Source: Candidatus Tepidiaquacellales bacterium UBA6667 (GTDB lineage Bacteria > Bacteroidota > Ignavibacteria > Tepidaquicellales > Tepidaquicellaceae). Taken from it: 58,376 nt of DNA. The notes under the pieces are model-generated. The model was not told the DNA's origin. It saw only the letters and a program-made list of their open reading frames with translations, and made no database searches. The position numbers and the translations under genes are program-made. This document shows positions 8,903 through 17,389 of this stretch, piece by piece. How positions within the stretch are numbered: the stretch's first letter is position 1; each line of letters starts with the position of its first letter. The DNA lies in NCBI GenBank assembly GCA_002455255.1, contig DKKL01000031.1:213020-271395 (forward strand), read 5' to 3'.

Positions 8903-9690
8903 ATGAAACAGAACAAAATCAAAATCAGGAATCTAAGGATGAATCAGTTGAGATAGAACAAACTGAACAACTAACAGTTTCTGAAGCAATTACCGGAGTA
9001 TTTACAGAGCCGGGTGAAACATTCACAACTATAAAAAATTCTCAAAAGAAGAATTATTGGATTATACCGCTGATAATTGTAATAGTTATGAATCTCATAG
9101 CATCATTTGTTTCATCTTTAGATCCGGAGTTGATTGCGAAAGTGATGGATAAGCAAAAACAGAAGACCAGAGAACAACTTGATGAACAAGTAAATAAAGG
9201 AGCATTAACAAAAGAACAAGCAGACCAACAGTATGAACAGGCAGCTTCATTTATGAATCCGGAAAGTCCGTTTTTTAAAATAATTGCTTATGTAGGTTCT
9301 GTTGTTCAGCCGTTTATATTAATTTTTCTAATGTCTTTAATTTACTTTATAGTATTAAAGATTTTAAGAACGACTGCGGAGTTTTATAACATACTTAATG
9401 TAGTAGGGCTAAGTATGCTAATATCCGGTATTGGTCTTTTGATATCAACGATTATATCAATAATTATGGGTGATATGCAGTCAGTTAGTTTAAGTTTAAT
9501 TTTCTCAGCTGAATCTGTAGGTGATAAAATTTTCAGTCTGCTGACAAGGTTTGATTTATTTTCTATTTGGTTTTATTCTGTAATTTCTATCGGACTTGCG
9601 AAAATTTCATACTCTCCGGTAGCAAAAGTAGCAGTGTTTGTTTTTGGAATCTGGATTGTTTATTCGGTTGTTTCAAGTTTTGCATTTTAA
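8899..9690 (+). CDS. Yip1-like integral membrane protein of unknown role
   Basis: The product has 263 aa. It has an acidic, glutamine-rich N-terminus, then LTVSEAITGVFTEPGETFTTI, which resembles the opening of bacterial Yip1/DUF1282-type proteins. One membrane segment, a charged Gln/Lys/Glu stretch (about residues 85-120) and four further membrane segments follow. No catalytic motif is visible. It ends tail to tail with the minus-strand phosphatase gene: the two stop codons overlap within TTAA, so the genes share 4 bases. Function unknown; the family call is tentative. Confidence 0.6.
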   Translation: MNETEQNQNQESKDESVEIEQTEQLTVSEAITGVFTEPGETFTTIKNSQKKNYWIIPLIIVIVMNLIASFVSSLDPELIAKVMDKQKQKTREQLDEQVNKGALTKEQADQQYEQAASFMNPESPFFKIIAYVGSVVQPFILIFLMSLIYFIVLKILRTTAEFYNILNVVGLSMLISGIGLLISTIISIIMGDMQSVSLSLIFSAESVGDKIFSLLTRFDLFSIWFYSVISIGLAKISYSPVAKVAVFVFGIWIVYSVVSSFAF

Positions 9691-10856
9691 GATTTAATTT
9701 CTAAAATCATTAAAGTAGCATCGTCTTGAAGTTCACCGGAACTAAAAGATTTTATTTTATCCATAATTCTGTTAAAACTTGTATTTATCATTAAATTTTC
9801 GGTTTCAATTATTTCTTTTTCAATACGATTGAAACCGAATTCTTCTTTTTTTGAATCCATTCTTTCCAATATACCGTCAGTCATAAAATAAAATCTATTA
9901 CCTGATGAATATGAACCAGTTGAAGAATTAAAATTAAAATCAGGTTTCATGCCGAGTGCAATATTTCTATTATTTAGATTATTAATTTCTGTTCCTGTCA
10001 GACAGATAACCGGTATGTGACCTGCATTAATAAATTCAAAAGTTTTGCTTTCCAAATCTATAATCATAAGAAAAAAAGTAACAAACATATTTTTTCCTGA
10101 ATTTTCACATATTGTATTATTCAGAGAATTCATTATTGAAACTGTATCTTTGTTATATTTTAATTCAGTTCTGACTGCACTTTTGGTAAAAGCCATCAAT
10201 ACACCTGCTGCAAGATTATGACCGGAGACATCACCAATCATAATCGCTATTTTATTATCACTTAAATTTACATAATCAAAATAATCACCACCAACTTCTT
10301 TGGCATTTTCTGTCTTTCCGATTAATTCAATTTTTTCATTTTTAATTTCAATATCAGGAATTATTTGTGACTGAATTTTCCTCGCAAAATTTATTTCCGA
10401 AGAAATTCTGAATCTGTCTTCTACTGAAGTTCTTACTATCTGTCCATATTTAGACAGACCAAAAGATATAAATATTATCGCGAGTATAAAAGAAATATAA
10501 CTTGAAAAGTCAAATGCACTATCGCCGGAAATTTTGGAAGTATATTTGATTGAAAAGAATAGAATAAACCAAACACAGATACTTGTTAAAATACTAAATA
10601 ATGTATAGTTTCTTCTGACAAAAGAAGAAAAAATAGCGATAATATCCAAAGCAAAAGCTAAAGCAAATGAAAAATATAAAAGTAAAGATACTGTAAGAGA
10701 AAGATTTGGCAACACGGATTCAAAATATAAAATTATAACAAATAAAACCCCGAGATAAATGTAAGTGAGACTAAGCATACCTTTAACCTTATACTCTTCG
10801 GATAAATCAGAAAATATAGTGTGCTGTTTAGTCCAAAAATTCTTTTTCTTTTTCAT
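9687..10856 (-). CDS. Membrane-anchored PP2C (SpoIIE/RsbU-type) serine/threonine phosphatase
   Basis: This predicted Mn/Mg-dependent protein phosphatase probably acts on an anti-anti-sigma-type protein. About five hydrophobic segments occupy residues 30-150. The SpoIIE domain follows, with EVGGDYFDYV, IGDVSGHNLAAGVLMA and, near the end, DDATLMILE, so the metal-binding aspartates are present. No HAMP, PAS or receiver domain is recognisable, so input may come through the membrane part. The frame runs on to a TTG at 10898; the ATG at 10856 (MKKKKNFWTKQ, 389 aa) is the likelier start, but no RBS decides it. No RsbV/RsbW homologue is in the window. Confidence 0.82.
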   Translation of the reverse strand: MKKKKNFWTKQHTIFSDLSEEYKVKGMLSLTYIYLGVLFVIILYFESVLPNLSLTVSLLLYFSFALAFALDIIAIFSSFVRRNYTLFSILTSICVWFILFFSIKYTSKISGDSAFDFSSYISFILAIIFISFGLSKYGQIVRTSVEDRFRISSEINFARKIQSQIIPDIEIKNEKIELIGKTENAKEVGGDYFDYVNLSDNKIAIMIGDVSGHNLAAGVLMAFTKSAVRTELKYNKDTVSIMNSLNNTICENSGKNMFVTFFLMIIDLESKTFEFINAGHIPVICLTGTEINNLNNRNIALGMKPDFNFNSSTGSYSSGNRFYFMTDGILERMDSKKEEFGFNRIEKEIIETENLMINTSFNRIMDKIKSFSSGELQDDATLMILEIKS

Positions 10857-10966
10857 AATCCAGTATTTTTTCCAATCATTTATAATTAATACGTTCAAAA
10901 ATGTGTTAAGTTTATAAAATAATCAAACCATACTGAATAAAACAAAAAAAATGTTTATATTTAGAT

Positions 10967-11218
10967 ATGGAACGTGAACCAAAACTATGGGTAACACCTG
11001 TACAAAAAAATTACGGAATTATAATTTGGGGAGTTATAATATATTTTGTTTTAGTAATTTTTATGTTAAGTTTTATGAACATTCATTTAGATGAACGGAC
11101 ACACAAAGCAAGAATTTCGATTGAGCAAAAATTAGATTTATTATTTATAATTACTCCTCCTGCTGAAGATCTAAATGAACAATTTTTTACTGAGAGAACC
11201 TCTTCAAATAATTTTTAA
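10967..11218 (+). CDS. Small single-pass membrane protein, unknown
   Basis: This 83-aa protein has a short cytosolic N-terminus (MEREPKLWVTPVQKN), one long hydrophobic segment at about residues 17-37, then a polar tail with HLDERTHKARISIEQKLDLLF. I do not recognise a family. It is divergent from the phosphatase gene and 21 bases before the CBS gene, so it may be co-transcribed with it. Support rests on the ATG start, the single clear transmembrane segment and the genomic fit. Confidence 0.5.
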   Translation: MEREPKLWVTPVQKNYGIIIWGVIIYFVLVIFMLSFMNIHLDERTHKARISIEQKLDLLFIITPPAEDLNEQFFTERTSSNNF

Positions 11219-11227
11219 ACTATAAAA

Positions 11228-11233
11228 AAGGAG
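11228..11233 (+). promoter_or_regulatory. Strong Shine-Dalgarno sequence deciding the CBS gene start
   Basis: AAGGAG lies 6 bases before the ATG at 11240, whereas an in-frame TTG at 11234 touches it directly. It is one of only two good Shine-Dalgarno sequences I noticed in the window, so it sets the start and suggests unusually strong initiation for this gene. Confidence 0.75.
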
Positions 11234-11239
11234 TTGTTT

Positions 11240-11671
11240 ATGAAAACCTTGAAGGATTTACTTAAAACTGACAGAATTCATTATGTAAATTCAGGTAATT
11301 TACTTATTGACGTAGTTAAATTTATGGATCAGCATAATGTAGGTGCGGTTCCTATCCTCAACAAAGAGAAAAAACTAATTGGTATTTTTTCAGAAAGGGA
11401 TTTACTCAGAAGAGTTGTGGCTAAAGGAATTGATTTGAACTCTACTAAAGTCGATGATGTTATGACAAAGGAGGTTATCGTTATAGAATCACACGATACT
11501 CCTGAGTATTGTCTTCAAATAATGAAGCAACAAAATTTCAGACATATTCCAATAATTGAAAAAAAGATTTTGATTGGAATTTTGTCAATTAAAGATTTAA
11601 TGTTGCACGATACTCAGCAAAAGGAAGAAAAAATAGAACAGCTACATTCATATATTCAGTTTGCCGGTTAA
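11240..11671 (+). CDS. CBS-domain pair protein
   Basis: This 143-aa cytoplasmic protein consists almost only of two CBS repeats. The first is at about residues 8-62 (GAVPILNKEKKLIGIFSERD), the second at about 72-130 (RHIPIIEKKILIGILSIKD). Such stand-alone Bateman modules bind adenine nucleotides and act as energy sensors, often by docking on a partner. A partner is not evident; the AAA+ ATPase gene starts 56 bases downstream in the same direction. A near-consensus AAGGAG RBS fixes the start. Confidence 0.85.
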   Translation: MKTLKDLLKTDRIHYVNSGNLLIDVVKFMDQHNVGAVPILNKEKKLIGIFSERDLLRRVVAKGIDLNSTKVDDVMTKEVIVIESHDTPEYCLQIMKQQNFRHIPIIEKKILIGILSIKDLMLHDTQQKEEKIEQLHSYIQFAG

Positions 11672-11727
11672 AAAAAATCTGCTAATAACTTTTGGATATA
11701 TGAATAAGAATTCAGATAAATCAATTA

Positions 11728-13242
11728 ATGGATATTACAAAGATTAAAAAACTCGGAGATTTAAAAAAATCCGGTTATAAAATTAAACAGGTAAAAGATG
11801 AAATCAGAGATAATCTGATTAAAAGAATTGAAAATAATGAAATTCTTTTTGACAACATAATCGGATATGAAAATACTGTAATTCCGATGATTCAGAATTC
11901 ATTATTGGCAAAGCATGATTTGTTACTTTTAGGTTTAAGAGGACAAGCTAAGACAAAAATTGCCAGAATGCTTCCTGAACTTCTTGATGAATATATCCCG
12001 ATTGTAAAAGGATCAGAAATAAATGATAATCCATTCCAACCAATATCAAAATATTCAAAAGACCTGATTGCTGAATATGGTGATGAAACAGAAATTGAAT
12101 GGATATCTCGGGAACAGAGATATAGCGAGAAACTTGCTACACCTGATGTGAATATTGCTGATTTAATTGGGGATATAGACCCTATTAAAGCAGCAAACAG
12201 AAGAATACACTATTCACACGAAGGTGCTATTCATTACGGATTAATACCGAGAACAAACAGAGGAATATTTGTGATAAATGAACTCCCTGATTTACAACCA
12301 AGAATACAGGTTGGACTATTAAACATAATGCAGGAAAAAGATATACAGATAAGAGGATTTAATATCAGAATCCCGCTTGATTTACTAATTGTATTTACTG
12401 CAAATCCTGAAGACTATACAAACAGAGGAAATATTATAACTCCTCTGAAAGACCGAATTGATTCACAAATTACCACGCATTATCCAAAAATTCTTGATGA
12501 TGGAATAAAAATTACAGAATCACAATCTTGGACAAAGAGAAATCAAAAAATTAACATTAATGTTCCTTATTATTTCAAAGAAATTATTGAGATGGTTGCA
12601 TTTCAGGCAAGAGTAAGTGAATTTGTAGATCAGAAATCCGGCGTTAGTGCAAGATTAACAATTTCCTCATTGGAAAATCTGATTAGTAATGCAGAGCGAA
12701 GAGCAATACAGAATAAAGAAGATAATACAAATGTCAGAATAACAGATTTATATTCAATTATCCCGGGAATAACCGGTAAAATTGAATTAGTTTTTGAAGG
12801 GGAGCAGGAAGGAGCGGTCAAAGTTGCAAAAGCGTTAATTGCAAAATCGGTGAGAGAAATTTTTAAAAAGTATTTCCCTGATCCTTTAGAAAGAAAGAAA
12901 AAAAATGATAAGGAAGTGAAAAGCGTATATTTTGACATAGTAGAATGGTTTCAGGACGGGAGTAAAATTAACATATCTGATAATATGAAATTTAAAGATT
13001 ATATTAACGAATTAAAAAAAGTGAAGGGATTGGAAGAATTTGTAAAAAAATATCCTCAGTATTATGAAACAGAAAAAGAACTTGCTTCATTAATGGAGTT
13101 TGTTTTAGACGGTTTACATCAAAATTCTAAAATTGCAAAAGATGAAATGGGTTCAGGCAGTTCTTATAAAGATATGTTGCCGGCAATTTTTTCCGGTAAG
13201 GATTACGGATTAGAAGGATTAGATGAAGAGTATTACAGATAA
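11728..13242 (+). CDS. MoxR/ChlI-like AAA+ ATPase
   Basis: This 504-aa protein is of the magnesium-chelatase/MoxR kind of AAA+ ATPase. Walker A is GLRGQAKTK (69-77). Walker B is GIFVINEL (179-186), with Asn where the usual Asp sits and the catalytic Glu (E185) kept. Sensor-1 is TANPEDY, and the region after VSARLTISSLENLI matches the sensor-2 helical domain. The last 120 residues form a lysine-rich helical extension ending in a glycine/serine linker and an acidic GLEGLDEEYYR tail. MoxR-type ATPases normally act as chaperones with a VWA-domain partner; none is adjacent. Starts at ATG 11728 and ends before a clear terminator. Confidence 0.8.
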   Translation: MDITKIKKLGDLKKSGYKIKQVKDEIRDNLIKRIENNEILFDNIIGYENTVIPMIQNSLLAKHDLLLLGLRGQAKTKIARMLPELLDEYIPIVKGSEINDNPFQPISKYSKDLIAEYGDETEIEWISREQRYSEKLATPDVNIADLIGDIDPIKAANRRIHYSHEGAIHYGLIPRTNRGIFVINELPDLQPRIQVGLLNIMQEKDIQIRGFNIRIPLDLLIVFTANPEDYTNRGNIITPLKDRIDSQITTHYPKILDDGIKITESQSWTKRNQKININVPYYFKEIIEMVAFQARVSEFVDQKSGVSARLTISSLENLISNAERRAIQNKEDNTNVRITDLYSIIPGITGKIELVFEGEQEGAVKVAKALIAKSVREIFKKYFPDPLERKKKNDKEVKSVYFDIVEWFQDGSKINISDNMKFKDYINELKKVKGLEEFVKKYPQYYETEKELASLMEFVLDGLHQNSKIAKDEMGSGSSYKDMLPAIFSGKDYGLEGLDEEYYR

Positions 13243-13253
13243 TGAATTTTCAT

Positions 13254-13277
13254 AACCCGCTTTCAAGCGGGTTTTTT
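13254..13277 (+). terminator. Rho-independent terminator after the AAA+ ATPase gene
   Basis: AACCCGC (13254-13260) and GCGGGTT (13267-13273) form a 7-bp stem around TTTCAA, followed by a T run to 13277. It begins 12 bases after the stop and ends 12 bases before the ABC ATPase start, so it separates the two units. Confidence 0.85.
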
Positions 13278-13288
13278 ATTTACATTTT

Positions 13289-14047
13289 ATGGAAAAAATA
13301 ATAGAAGTTAAAAATTTAGTTAAACATTATAAAAAACTTGAAGCAGTAAACGGTATAAGTTTTGATGTTTTTAAAGGAGAAATATTCGGGCTATTAGGAC
13401 CTAATGGAGCAGGGAAAACAACTACTTTAGAAATTATGGAGACACTTAGAAAGAAGACTAAAGGCGAAGTATTAATTGACGGACTCTCAATTGATAAAGA
13501 TCAATCAAAAATAAAAGGGATTATTGGAGTACAGCTTCAATCAGCCGGATTTTATCCAAATCTTCATTTGGATGAACTCATAAAACTTTTTGCGGGATTA
13601 TATAATGTGGAAGTTAATCCTGAGGAAATTCTTAAAAGTGTAGATTTACTTGAAAAAAGAAAATCAAAATTTAAGGAGTTATCCGGAGGACAAAAACAAA
13701 GATTTTCCATTGCTACTACATTGATAAACAGACCAAAAATTATTTTTCTTGATGAACCAACAACGGGTTTAGATCCTCAGGCAAGAAGAAATTTATGGGA
13801 ATTAATTTTGAAATTTCGTGATTTAGGAACAACTATTATGCTGACTACCCATTATATGGATGAAGCAGAAATTTTATGTGACAGGGTTGGAATAATTGAC
13901 AAAGGTAAAATATTAGTAATTGATTCACCTGATAATTTAATTGAGGATTTATTGAAACGTGGATTTACGAGAAACAGAACAATCAAAGAGGCAACATTAG
14001 AAGATGTGTTTATTGATCTTACCGGAAAGGATTTGAGAGATGAATAA
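13289..14047 (+). CDS. ABC transporter ATP-binding protein (ABC-2/CcmA type)
   Basis: This is the ATPase subunit of an exporter; its permease is encoded next door. It has Walker A GPNGAGKTT (37-45), the signature LSGGQKQR (131-138), Walker B IIFLDEP ending at E156, and the switch histidine in TTHYMDEAE (H188). The C-terminal segment (about 215-252) with KEATLEDVFIDLTG is typical of drug/antibiotic or lipid exporters of the ABC-2 class. It overlaps the permease gene by 8 bases. Substrate unknown. No SD precedes its ATG; the upstream terminator leaves very little room for a promoter. Confidence 0.9.
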   Translation: MEKIIEVKNLVKHYKKLEAVNGISFDVFKGEIFGLLGPNGAGKTTTLEIMETLRKKTKGEVLIDGLSIDKDQSKIKGIIGVQLQSAGFYPNLHLDELIKLFAGLYNVEVNPEEILKSVDLLEKRKSKFKELSGGQKQRFSIATTLINRPKIIFLDEPTTGLDPQARRNLWELILKFRDLGTTIMLTTHYMDEAEILCDRVGIIDKGKILVIDSPDNLIEDLLKRGFTRNRTIKEATLEDVFIDLTGKDLRDE

Positions 14048-15125
14048 ATATTCACAGATTAAAGCATTACTTGCAATTACTAAAGGAAGTTTAACCGGAT
14101 TATTCAGAAATCCTACTGCGTTTATTTTTAATTTAGTATTTCCTTTGATTTTCATAATTGTGTTCGGATTTATTTCTGGAGGTGGGTTCAGAATGGATGT
14201 AGCGATTGACAAAAACTCAGATACTTCAAATATTTTATATACTGAAATACAAAAAATTCAATCAATAAAAATAGTCAGAGATAAAACGGATGAAGAAATA
14301 AATTCAGAACTTACAAAAGGTTCAATAGAAGGAATAATAAAAATTTCAAAAATTGATGATATATATGAAATAGAATTAACAACAACAACGGCATCAATAA
14401 CAGGCGGAAATATTTTAAAACTTTTAATTTCGAAAATAGTTGACAATGTAAACTTAGCAAATGCCAATCTTACAAAAAAAACAGCCGAACTAAAAGAGCA
14501 GACAATTGAAGGTAGAAAGTATAAAACTATTGATTTCATTTTACCCGGTCAGCTCGGATTTGCATTACTTTCATCAGGAGTTTTCGGAGCAGCATTTATA
14601 TTTTTAATATTAAGGCAGACTTTAGTTATTAAAAGATTTTTTGCAACACCGGTTAGTAAATTTGCAATTGTTTGCGGAGAAGGGTTAAGCCGTCTTGTGT
14701 TTTCAATTTTTAACAGCGTAATTTTAATTTCTATAGGTTATTTCGTATTCGGGTTCACACTTGAAAATGGCTTTATAACTTTTATAAATATGATTATTCT
14801 TTGTACAATTGCATTGATCATATTTCTTGGATTTGGATTTGTTGTTTCAGGGCTTGCCACAAACGAAAATTCCGTTCCGGCAATTGCAAACCTGATAACG
14901 TTGCCCCAGTTTTTGCTTGCAGGTACATTTTTTTCAATCTCAAATTTTCCTGAGTGGCTACAACCTGTCAGCAAAATATTACCCTTAACTTATCTAAATA
15001 ATGCTTTAAGAAAAATATCTTTTGATGGTGCTACTATTATTGATGTAATGCCGGAAATTGGTGTTTTGGTTCTTTGGGGGGTTATTGTATATCTGATTGC
15101 GATAAAAACATTTCGGTGGGAATAA
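14040..15125 (+). CDS. ABC-2 type transporter permease
   Basis: The 361-aa membrane subunit pairs with the ATPase just upstream. One N-terminal membrane segment (FNLVFPLIFIIVFGFISGGG) is followed by an extracytoplasmic domain of about 120 residues, then five hydrophobic segments from about residue 175 onward. A conserved ABC-2 stretch is visible near FFSISNFPEWLQPVSKILPL. The start is the ATG at 14040 inside the ATPase gene. It ends 2 bases before the convergent minus-strand cluster begins, so any transcription terminator must lie inside coding sequence. Confidence 0.87.
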   Translation: MNKYSQIKALLAITKGSLTGLFRNPTAFIFNLVFPLIFIIVFGFISGGGFRMDVAIDKNSDTSNILYTEIQKIQSIKIVRDKTDEEINSELTKGSIEGIIKISKIDDIYEIELTTTTASITGGNILKLLISKIVDNVNLANANLTKKTAELKEQTIEGRKYKTIDFILPGQLGFALLSSGVFGAAFIFLILRQTLVIKRFFATPVSKFAIVCGEGLSRLVFSIFNSVILISIGYFVFGFTLENGFITFINMIILCTIALIIFLGFGFVVSGLATNENSVPAIANLITLPQFLLAGTFFSISNFPEWLQPVSKILPLTYLNNALRKISFDGATIIDVMPEIGVLVLWGVIVYLIAIKTFRWE

Positions 15126-15127
15126 AT

Positions 15128-16315
15128 TTATGATTCGAAATAACCAATACTTGAGCCAACCCAAGTTTTATTTTTATTGAAGTCAACTCCCATCATTTTT
15201 CCTTTTCCCATTCTCACAAGATTTATACAAAGTTCAGGTTTATCTTTCCATACTGCAAGAATCCTAATCTCCGCTTTTGCGGGTTCATCAAGTGTTTCAA
15301 TTGCTGATGCAAATTTTATTTTTTTCTGCAATACATATTCATGTTTTTTATCTTCAGGAATATCGGTTATGTCTTCTTTGGTCACATCAAATTTTACACC
15401 GGCTCCTGCAAATGAATATAGCGGTTTCAATACATAATTTTCAAGATTCGATGGTATTTCTTTAATATCTGAAAGAAAAACAGATTCAGGAACATATTTG
15501 CTTTTTATAAATGGCAGAAGATATTTACTGATTCGGAAAAACCAGTTTGGATGAGTTACCCACGTAACGTCAAGTTCTTCTGTAAATCTGAAATTATATT
15601 TAATATCTGTTCTGCCTTTTAGTTCATCATAAATTACTCTGTTATAAATTCTGTCAATTGGGGTTTTTTTACCATCATTATCATAAAATAATTTTTTACC
15701 TTCTTTAGATATTTTAGTGAGGCAGACAGATTTTATTCCTAACATTTTTTCAGTACATAGAAAATCAATATAAGTTTTTTGCTTTTCAGGTTCTATTTCA
15801 AGAAGTATAACATTTTCCGGATTTGAATCACCAATGATTACGTCTTTAATTTTCTGTATATAAGATTCGTGATTTAATCCGTTAAAGTAATGGGTATAAT
15901 TTTCCGGAATTTCAAAATTTTTCCGAAATGCTTCATTTAACAATTCCTGATAGCAATACAAAGATGGGAATCCCTGCAGTTCAATTAGCTGAGGTATATA
16001 ATTTCCATTTTCATCAAGACCAATAGCGAAATCTATTGCCAATACATCTGTATGTGAAGATTGATTGGGAACTTCAAGACCTGGAGGGATAGCATTCTGA
16101 GATGCTTCTTTAAATTTATCAGACTGAAGAAAATTTAAAATATCATTTGATGCATCAATTAAAGCATCTCTGAATTCATTTGATAAAAATACCGGAGTTT
16201 CTGAAATTCTGAAATCAATATGTGTATTATAAGCCGAATCAAGATAGTTAAGCATTGAATCATACTTCTGTTCAGAAAATTCAGAGTTATATTTTTTTCT
16301 CAGGTTAGGAATCAT
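15128..16315 (-). CDS. Probable ATP-grasp-like protein, last gene of the ligase/peptidase cluster
   Basis: I do not recognise a named family for this 395-aa protein. Several stretches look like an ATP-grasp fold, possibly circularly permuted. ENYVLKPLYSFAGAGVKFD would be the ATP-binding lysine strand plus glycine loop, with AEIRILAVWKD and a C-terminal MGVDFNKNKTWVGSSIG around the metal-binding end. An N-terminal LIELQGFPSLYCYQE resembles the acidic-strand element of permuted forms. There is no signal peptide. It starts at ATG 16315, 2 bases after the aminopeptidase stop, so the two are translationally linked. A C-N ligase role is inferred from these motifs and from neighbours that include a GCS2 ligase and another ATP-grasp protein. 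Confidence 0.6.
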   Translation of the reverse strand: MIPNLRKKYNSEFSEQKYDSMLNYLDSAYNTHIDFRISETPVFLSNEFRDALIDASNDILNFLQSDKFKEASQNAIPPGLEVPNQSSHTDVLAIDFAIGLDENGNYIPQLIELQGFPSLYCYQELLNEAFRKNFEIPENYTHYFNGLNHESYIQKIKDVIIGDSNPENVILLEIEPEKQKTYIDFLCTEKMLGIKSVCLTKISKEGKKLFYDNDGKKTPIDRIYNRVIYDELKGRTDIKYNFRFTEELDVTWVTHPNWFFRISKYLLPFIKSKYVPESVFLSDIKEIPSNLENYVLKPLYSFAGAGVKFDVTKEDITDIPEDKKHEYVLQKKIKFASAIETLDEPAKAEIRILAVWKDKPELCINLVRMGKGKMMGVDFNKNKTWVGSSIGYFES

Positions 16316-16317
16316 TT

Positions 16318-17349
16318 TTAAATTAAAAACTTTCCTTTTTCCATTACCTGTTCAGTAGAATCACCGTAATCAAACCAAATGGAGCATTTAATACTTACAC
16401 AATCAATATGAGTGGTTGAAACCCAGTCTGCTCCTGTGTATTTTGAGTATGGATGACCAAATGCGATGTGTATTGTAGGGAGTTTTTCATCCTGCAAAAT
16501 ATTACCGATAACTTTTTTACAAGCCAAGTTAGTTCCTATAGCGTATTCACCGACTCTGTTACTATTTTCATCAGTCATAGTATATTCTGTAAACTCTTCA
16601 AGCAATTCTTTATTGTCACATTCCATTCTTGTTATTCTCGAATCCGAAATTTCAATTTTCAGAGGAGTATTAATTAAATCACCATACTTTGCACAGAGAT
16701 AATCACCGACAACACCATCAACAACAAATATTCCGTCAACTTTCAAAGGAGAAGTAAATATTTCTCCACCCGGAAGATTTCCCCACTTTTCAACAGAAAT
16801 TATCCCGCTTGTTTTCAGCCATTTGATTTTATCTGTAAACTCAGCCACCATATCTGTTCCGTTATCTGACTTAACAATTATTTTTTTTGCAAGTCTTGCT
16901 TTTTCAATTAACTTTTGACTTATCGTATCAACTTCTTTATAATCAGCCCTCATACCTTCAAGCATAATTTGCTTCGTGATATTAACCATATGTGCATGTC
17001 TTATTCCATTTGCATCAACAACATCCGTCATATCAATTCTTGACCTCAGTTCACTTTCTTTTGCCTGAGCACAAAATATACTTACCTGTGATTTTGCCAA
17101 ATCTTCAAGAATTGGCTTTGGCATATTTTTCAATGGTCTTGGTGCATAATCTTCCATCACCATCACAGAAAAGTCAGAGCCAACTTTTTTTATTTCAGCG
17201 GCTAAAGCGGCTGCTATTTCGATATCTTCATTATCTGTAATAATGGTTACTCGTTCTTCAGGTTTTAATCTGAGGCAAGCATTTATAGCATTGAAAGCTC
17301 CCTGTGAAAGTTCGCTGTCAAATGTTACATCTTGTATTTCATTATTCAT
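16318..17349 (-). CDS. M29-family aminopeptidase (thermophilic metalloprotease family)
   Basis: A cytoplasmic two-metal aminopeptidase of about 343 aa. The five metal ligands known for the family can be placed: Glu in NLPGGEIF (E196), Glu in RVGEYAIGTN (E268), His in IAFGHPY (H299), and His and Asp in STTHIDCV (H314, D316), so it should be active. It is shorter than Thermus AmpT (about 408 aa), mainly in the N-terminal half. The open frame begins with a TTG at 17355, but the ATG two codons later (17349) is preferred. It sits between a GCS2 ligase and a putative ATP-grasp protein, so it may trim or recycle the peptide-like product of those enzymes (inference). Confidence 0.82.
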   Translation of the reverse strand: MNNEIQDVTFDSELSQGAFNAINACLRLKPEERVTIITDNEDIEIAAALAAEIKKVGSDFSVMVMEDYAPRPLKNMPKPILEDLAKSQVSIFCAQAKESELRSRIDMTDVVDANGIRHAHMVNITKQIMLEGMRADYKEVDTISQKLIEKARLAKKIIVKSDNGTDMVAEFTDKIKWLKTSGIISVEKWGNLPGGEIFTSPLKVDGIFVVDGVVGDYLCAKYGDLINTPLKIEISDSRITRMECDNKELLEEFTEYTMTDENSNRVGEYAIGTNLACKKVIGNILQDEKLPTIHIAFGHPYSKYTGADWVSTTHIDCVSIKCSIWFDYGDSTEQVMEKGKFLI

Positions 17350-17389
17350 AAGCAATAAAAAAACATTTAATAATTTTAAAATTTATTTA

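Noticed and set aside
10857..10898. TTG 10898 as the start of the PP2C phosphatase
   Set aside because: The added 14 residues are not typical; ATG 10856 gives a basic start before the membrane part. Not decisive.
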